Source: Bullera alba
Lineage: Eukaryota > Basidiomycota > Tremellomycetes > Tremellales > Bulleraceae
DNA: 64,000 nucleotides
Assembly (NCBI GenBank): GCA_001600095.1
Contig: BCIX01000001.1
Location: 1,984,001-2,048,000 of the forward strand
Direction: 5' to 3'
The notes under the pieces were generated by a model. That model searched no databases. It was not told where the DNA came from and worked only from the letters and a program-made list of their open reading frames with translations. Made by a program: the position numbers and the translations under genes. Positions 59,401 through 64,000 of the stretch are shown in pieces (the first letter of the stretch is position 1; every line of letters starts with the position of its first letter).

Positions 59401-60381
59401 TCGCGTTCTTTCTGCGCCTCGGCGAGATCCTTGTCCTGCTGCGTGACTAGTTTTTTCATCGTCTTCATCTCTTTCGACAGGTTGAGGATCTCCAACTTCA
59501 GCTTGACGTTCTCCTTGAGCGCAGCTTCGATGTGGTCTGGGGCCATTTTCGACAGTTGTTCTTTGAGGAAGTAGTTCTCTAATTGAAGACTGAACAGCTC
59601 CGCCTGCGTGGCTTTCAATTGCTACGGCTTTGATCAGACCGAGTTTCCTGCCTGTAAAGGAAGCTTCTTGACGTACCTTTTCTTGGTCACGCAGTGACAA
59701 TGGACCGACACCCGATTGATCTCCCGCATGAGCCACACTGTGCCTTCCACTCCGCTTGCTAGGTCCTGCATTGTACCCTTTGCCTCTTGAACCGCCCTTT
59801 GAGAGTGGACCTTGACTGACGTTGATGCTAAGCGCATTCAAGGCGTTGCCCGCACTGTCATCGTCCGACCCGTAGATGTTGGCCGCGACCCTATCCTCGC
59901 TACCAGATGAGCCTGTTGACGAATCAGAGTTCCGTCTGAGTATCCTAGGCCGTCGAGGGGCTTGAGATCCGGCTGGCGGATTGTTCGGTAGTGCTCCGTG
60001 AGAAGATGCTCGGCGAACTGTGGTCGGAGGAGAGAGGAGTAATGCCGAAGCTGGGGGATGTAGACGTGAGGAAGAAGATGGTGTAGCTATGTCGGTGGAT
60101 CTAGAGGTCTCGGGTGACTGTATAGTCTGCAGTCGGGGAGCTAAGGCGAGTGGTCAACGATCTCACTTCGCTGAGAGGTCACACTTCTGCTCACCCTTCG
60201 CCAATGGTGTCCGCCTGACATGTTCTCGGTCGCCATCTTCCTGATCCTCTGACCTGAAGCTGGAGCCTAAAGAGCCCAACGATACGTCCGGTAACGTCTT
60301 GCCGTTGACGTGAAATGTTGAATCGTTGGATGAAGGCGTAGGTGAGCTCATCAGCGCTTCCAGCGAAGACGCCGGTGCCAT
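56468..60381 (-). CDS. CM1-domain coiled-coil protein of the spindle pole body / MTOC (Mto1/Pcp1/centrosomin type)
   Basis: About 1,080 residues, nearly all coiled coil after a Ser/Pro-rich N-terminus of some 190 residues. Directly before the coil is LRDQEKQLKATQAELFSLQL followed by ENYFLKEQLSK, the centrosomin N-terminal motif 1 (CM1, Cnn_1N) that binds the gamma-tubulin complex; the intron in EK|QL must be removed to see it. Later heptad-rich segments include IERLTDAKDRAEDELERK and RKKWKHEKDTLLADF; near the C-terminus LLLWIFKNVNDFLDIND is a less coiled, conserved-looking block. The protein presumably recruits gamma-tubulin to the spindle pole body or interphase microtubule centres. About a dozen introns. 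The final exon ends HHFMPSDESL at 56468. Confidence 0.82.
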
Positions 60382-60770
60382 CGTTTCGGCACTGACAGCG
60401 ATCCGGATCGTCCTTGAGTTCGGCAGTCTAGCCTCCTAGCTGCGTGGGGTTTTGCAGTGGCCAGTGTTGAGACCTGCGAGGTAGAATAACCACTTGGACA
60501 GACCTGGCCACCCAAGTTGAATGATTTGTTTACGTTTGAAGTTGAACGCGCTGTTCGACTAATTCGCGACACGCTCACATTACCCAAAGTGGTAATTCCA
60601 GTCATTGATCCATTCAACCTGTTCTGAAATTTCGGTGACGCTACCACGGGTACTCTATCTTCATCCAGCTGGCCAGCCGCAGAGCAGAACGAGGAGTGAA
60701 GACCCGACACTTTCACAGGCTATAAGTGGACTCCTCAAGAAAGCTCACCCACACCCTGACGTGGCCGAAA
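60382..60770. other. Divergent promoter CM1 gene / Tim17-like gene
   Basis: 389 bp between divergent starts, without recognised elements. Confidence 0.45.
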
Positions 60771-61821
60771 ATGTCCGCAACCGCCATCGAGCCTCGGCAG
60801 ACCGCTGCCTCGTCTTCTCGGGTGTCTATGATGCCCAGATTCGATCCACAAGCCGTGGACCCCAACGCCCCAGTCTTCGTTGCGACCATGACGACCTTTG
60901 GTAGTGAGTCTGCCACCAAGCCTGTTCAGGTTACATTGGGACTGATGTCTTCCCTCCTGCGTAGCTTTCATCGGAGGTGCTTTGGGAGGAACGTACAGTT
61001 TCTCCAATGGGATGAATCCTGTTCCGGACGCACTGTTGACGGGAAGGCGGTGGTTGGCTCTCAGCATAGCATTCTTCAGTGAGCACAATCTTGTTTGCCC
61101 CTTCGTCAGATCATGCAGATAAGATGCTAAATGGCTCTAGGTTTGAGGGAATATGTCGTGTCACCACTGCTCCTGTCGAATCGGATATCGGCGGCACATA
61201 ACGCCAGATACGAAGAGATGTCGGATCGTCGGCGGGGGAAGCTGCGAGAAGAGCCTGATAGGAGATATATCATAGCGGATAGATTGGCCGATTCAACACT
61301 TGCCGCCGGTCTCGGTTTCGGCGGCTTTACTTTGTATCAGCGTGAGTGGACAGCCTATAACCGCCATACTCCCGGCAGACCCCACAGTAAGAAGTGCTGA
61401 TCGCCCTACTACAGGTGGACTGCGTGCGGTCCCAAGAGCAGCTATTACTGCGGGAGTAGCAGCTGCTACATTGCAGTTCGGGGCGAATTCCCTCAAATAT
61501 CTCTTGACGAGGAATCGTGATAGCGCCAAGGAGGACAATGAAGTTGCGACATCCAAGGGCCCAACGACAGGACAACAGATCATATCAGGTCTAAACAACC
61601 CCCTGGAAACACTAGATGTGCCAGAAGGAACGACACTGAGCAATCGGATTCTAGACGCAATGTCGACGGTTTTGCCAATGCACAAGATCGAAAATACCGA
61701 GTATATGCGGAAACTAAGGGAACAGCGGGCGGACATAGAGGCCAAGTTGAAGGCGATCGAAGCCGAGGAGAACGCCATCTATGAGGCTGCAATGGCCACG
61801 CCGCCGCAGAAGACGTCATAG
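60771..61821 (+). CDS. Tim17/22/23-like membrane protein (tentative)
   Basis: About 290 residues, four exons. Two Gly-rich hydrophobic segments, GTFIGGALGGTYSFSNG and ADSTLAAGLGFGGFTLYQR, and a third, AAITAGVAAATLQFGANSL, have the small-residue helix-packing pattern of the Tim17/Tim22/Tim23 family of mitochondrial inner-membrane proteins. A charged loop (MSDRRRGKLREEPDRRY) separates them, and the C-terminus is a soluble helix (KLREQRADIEAKLKAIEAEE). The membrane arrangement fits an organelle translocase-like or assembly protein, but the match is by pattern alone and the gene may be a fungal-specific membrane protein. It converges with SDR-3, 91 bp away. Confidence 0.6.
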
Positions 61822-61912
61822 TGCAGCCACTACGATATGCACATGTTCTATCCACTCAAATGATGCCTATTTGACTTGTGTACAAAGCTTCCACCTACAC
61901 CTGCCTCACTGC

Positions 61913-63268
61913 CTAACCTGACGAGGAGAGGAACTCCGGATGGGAAGGCGATGGTCGATCTGTTCGTCCTCTACTCCTGCTCCTTCCGCCCATGCCAAGC
62001 TTCGTAGACATGAAGTCTTCGAAGTTGGCTTTGACTGTGTAGCCAGCACGTCAACTCATGGGATGCTGATTTTAGCAATCACTCACACTCTGGGTGCCAT
62101 CTGGATAAAGCCGGTCGATTGTCGATGATATCACCTATACTCCAGGCGATTCTCGCTTTGTCCATGTTCTGACGATGCGGTCAGATAATCGCCCACCGTA
62201 CGGTAATCATGCAACACTCACGGAAGTCGTCTCGTTATCTGGGCAGATGACGTAGAAGTCGCCCTCTTCGAATACCCTTTCCGTCATGTAATCGACGGTC
62301 TGCTCGGGCGACCAAGCGCCAGATGGTTTCGAAGCGTTCTCTTTGGCACCGGTGAGCCCGGTATGTACCCAACCGGGACTATCATGAGTATCAGCCAGGC
62401 ACACGGACTCAAGGAGTCCATCGGACTCACACAAAGAGGTGAGCAGAGCAGTTGGAATGCGAGGCATTTCGGAGCTCGTGTGCAACTGTTACGAGTCTTA
62501 GCTCCTGTTTCCTGAATGTACCTTTGGCAACCACTACTAACGCTGTTCTGTGAATGTCTTGACGGCGGCTTTGCTGACGTTGTAGCCTGCGTTTCCACTG
62601 CAGTATGTGATAGCACTTTGACCTGAGCAAGGAATGTCCAGACCACACTCACGGTGGGCAAGTGATGCCTTGTTTCGAGCCGGTGTTGATGATAACACTC
62701 GTATTCTCTTGCCTGACCATATATGGCGCAAAGGCTTGAGCGACATTGAGGATACCTCTGAAGTTGACGCCCATCACCGTGTCCCACTCCTTCTGGAGGT
62801 CGGTCAGGGAGAGGTCGAGGGAGAACGCCGGGGATTTGCCTCCTACACCGGCATTGTTCTGCAGGATGTGGATCTGCCGATATGGTCAGTACGATAGGCA
62901 CTTTTGAAGTCGCTTAAGTATGTCGTTTGACTCACCTCGCCGAAGACGTCCAAGACCTTTTCCCTTAGAGCAACCACCTCGTCCACCTTGCTGACGTCGA
63001 CGACGGCACTGTGCACCTCGCCGACCTCTCGGATCCCCTTGACTTTTTGCACGGCGCCTTCGAGTGTCTTGCCATCGATGTCGACCATGAAGACGGACAG
63101 ACCTTCTTTGGCATACTTGACCGCACAGGCAAGTCCGATACCGGACCTGCAGCAAGATTCTCAGAGTAGCTCCCTGGGGTGCATCCAACCCCGTGAGAAT
63201 CAGACTCACGCTGCACCGGTGATAACGGCTACGGCGCCGGGGTGGATGATCGCAGAATGGCTGGGCAT
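61913..63268 (-). CDS. SDR-3: NAD-type short-chain dehydrogenase
   Basis: About 330 residues. The N-terminus GAVAVITGAASGIGLACAVK is the Rossmann loop (split by an intron after GAA), then LSVFMVDIDGKTLEG with an Asp after strand 2 (NAD preference), VVDVSKVDEV, QNNAGVGGKSPAFSLDL, VIINTGSKQGITCPPGNAGY and YNVSKAAVKTFTEQ with YxxxK. The substrate end reads VPGWVHTGLTGAKE. The last 70 residues include DNETTS, an intron, then an Arg/Ser/Gly-rich tail (GMGGRSRSRGRTDRPSPS), an unusual basic end for an SDR. Six introns. The start at 63268 is the first ATG before the Rossmann strand. Confidence 0.87.
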
Positions 63269-63731
63269 CTTGGTTGTAGGATGTGATAGGTGGATAGTTT
63301 CGAGTGCTGTGAGGGATGTATAGCAATGTCCCGCAGTGCTGTTGTCGTGTGAGCTACTTTGACCCAAGCTAGACCCCCAGCTTAGAGGGATATTCCTGGC
63401 TTGCCAGTGGCCGGACTGATAGCGATTTGAAATGACGTCAAATCAGAATGCGGCGATTAGCCGGCGCGTCTTCTCAATCGCCCGTTGGCTGCTGCTGCAT
63501 TTGGCTCGACCTCCTCACCCTTCCTAATGCTTGTCATTCCGGTTTGCAGAGGTTTGCAGCATGAAGCAGCTACATAGCAATGTCAAACGTGCATTACACA
63601 GAGTATGATTACAACTGGCGTCATCATTGGCAAAACAAGACTGTGTGCCTTTGATCAACAGACACAAGCCTGGATGAACCCTACTGTGTCCTTTTTCTCC
63701 GATCACCGATGAGCCTTCCTCGAGGACAGTC
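63269..63731. other. Intergenic region upstream of SDR-3
   Basis: 463 bp. It contains the CRE palindrome listed below and GGTTTGCAG at 63541 and 63551 (10-bp spacing). No gene supported. Confidence 0.5.
63433..63440. promoter_or_regulatory. CRE/ATF palindrome upstream of SDR-3
   Basis: TGACGTCA, 165 bp upstream of the minus-strand ATG at 63268, matching the site and distance seen before SDR-1. Confidence 0.4.
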
Positions 63732-64000
63732 TTAATCAAACTTCTGAAGACCTTTGCCAGCCCTTCGCTGCAGAGACTCGCCCAATCCCATCTCCCCCTG
63801 CTGCTTGAAGAATCCAGCATGAGCGGCTTCCTTGCCAAACTTCTTCCTATGCAGCTCGTCTTTCTCCCTCTCCTTCCGCTCCTCCTCTGCTCGTTGCGCG
63901 ATCGTCTTCTCGCGATTCGAGTACATCTCGGTCGCAGATGCCGACATTGCTGCCAATCGAGCAGCACGCTGCTCGTCCAACGCGTTCCCACCGCCACCGT
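63732..64000 (-). CDS. C-terminal fragment of a basic/charged protein, possibly a CWC25-like splicing factor
   Basis: Partial: the 5' part lies beyond the window. The visible 88 residues are helical and charged (DEQRAARLAAMSASATEMY, AEEERKEREKDELHRKKFG), ending MGLGESLQRRAGKGLQKFD. The order RLAAM, charged helix, GLG-SLQRR-GLQ resembles the C-terminus of CWC25-type pre-mRNA splicing proteins in fungi, but the match is from memory of the pattern and weak. There is no intron in the visible part. Confidence 0.5.
   Translation of the reverse strand, partial: GGGGNALDEQRAARLAAMSASATEMYSNREKTIAQRAEEERKEREKDELHRKKFGKEAAHAGFFKQQGEMGLGESLQRRAGKGLQKFD

Noticed and set aside
1..64000. CRISPR arrays, rRNA operons, insertion sequences, bacterial operon signals
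   Set aside because: None seen. Gene structure is eukaryotic throughout, and same-strand neighbours show no operon logic apart from the close pair at 30.6 kb.

Overview
The window is nuclear DNA of a basidiomycete fungus, most likely a tremellomycete (Cryptococcus/Kwoniella/Tremella grade). Nearly every gene is broken by many introns of about 45-65 nt with GTGAGT/GTAAGT donors, CTNAC-type branch sites and CAG/TAG acceptors. Intergenic spacers are short, and the gene set is purely eukaryotic (SNU114, SSU72, SKI3, a NUP120/160 nucleoporin, MZM1, a CM1 spindle-pole protein). I cannot assign a species. No rRNA, tRNA, CRISPR array or transposon was recognised. Exon models were joined by hand from reading frames plus splice signals; CDS coordinates give the outer limits of genes that contain introns.

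Layout: 0.2-2.0 kb sugar transporter (-); 3.5-5.3 kb TRA2-like SR splicing regulator (+); 5.5-8.9 kb orphan Ser/Thr kinase (-); 10.3-14.3 kb PAS-kinase-type kinase (-); 15.3-20.7 kb SKI3 (+); 21.3-23.9 kb GIT1-like glycerophosphodiester permease (+); 24.1-27.1 kb Ser-rich orphan (-); 28.3-30.6 kb membrane carbon-nitrogen hydrolase resembling apolipoprotein N-acyltransferase (-); 30.6-35.3 kb NUP120/160 (-); 35.6-36.9 kb SSU72 (+); 37.0-40.6 kb SNU114 (-); 40.9-42.7 kb Pro/Gly-rich, probably mitochondrial orphan (+); 42.8-45.6 kb choline-transporter-like protein (-); 46.0-47.0 kb orphan (-); 47.4-48.9 kb SDR-1 (+); 49.1-49.6 kb MZM1 (-); 50.7-54.5 kb tandem pair of DOMON/cytochrome b561 proteins (+); 54.9-56.4 kb SDR-2 (+); 56.5-60.4 kb CM1 coiled-coil spindle-pole protein (-); 60.8-61.8 kb Tim17-like membrane protein (+); 61.9-63.3 kb SDR-3 (-); 63.7-64.0 kb 3' end of a possible CWC25-like splicing factor (-).

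The genes do not form one pathway. Loose themes are RNA metabolism (TRA2, SNU114, SSU72, SKI3, NUP120/160, possible CWC25), membrane transport (sugar, glycerophosphodiester, choline-like) and redox/mitochondrial functions (three SDRs, two b561 proteins, MZM1).

The most unusual points are: (i) a 7-nt micro-exon followed by a GC-AG intron beside the catalytic lysine of SDR-2, and two consecutive micro-exons of 7 and 11 nt in the choline-transporter-like gene; (ii) a tandem DOMON-b561 duplication whose second copy has lost most of the DOMON module but kept all b561 histidines; (iii) two same-strand genes (NUP120/160 and the CN hydrolase) separated by as little as 10 bp; (iv) many intergenic micro-duplications whose two copies lie exactly 10 bp apart.
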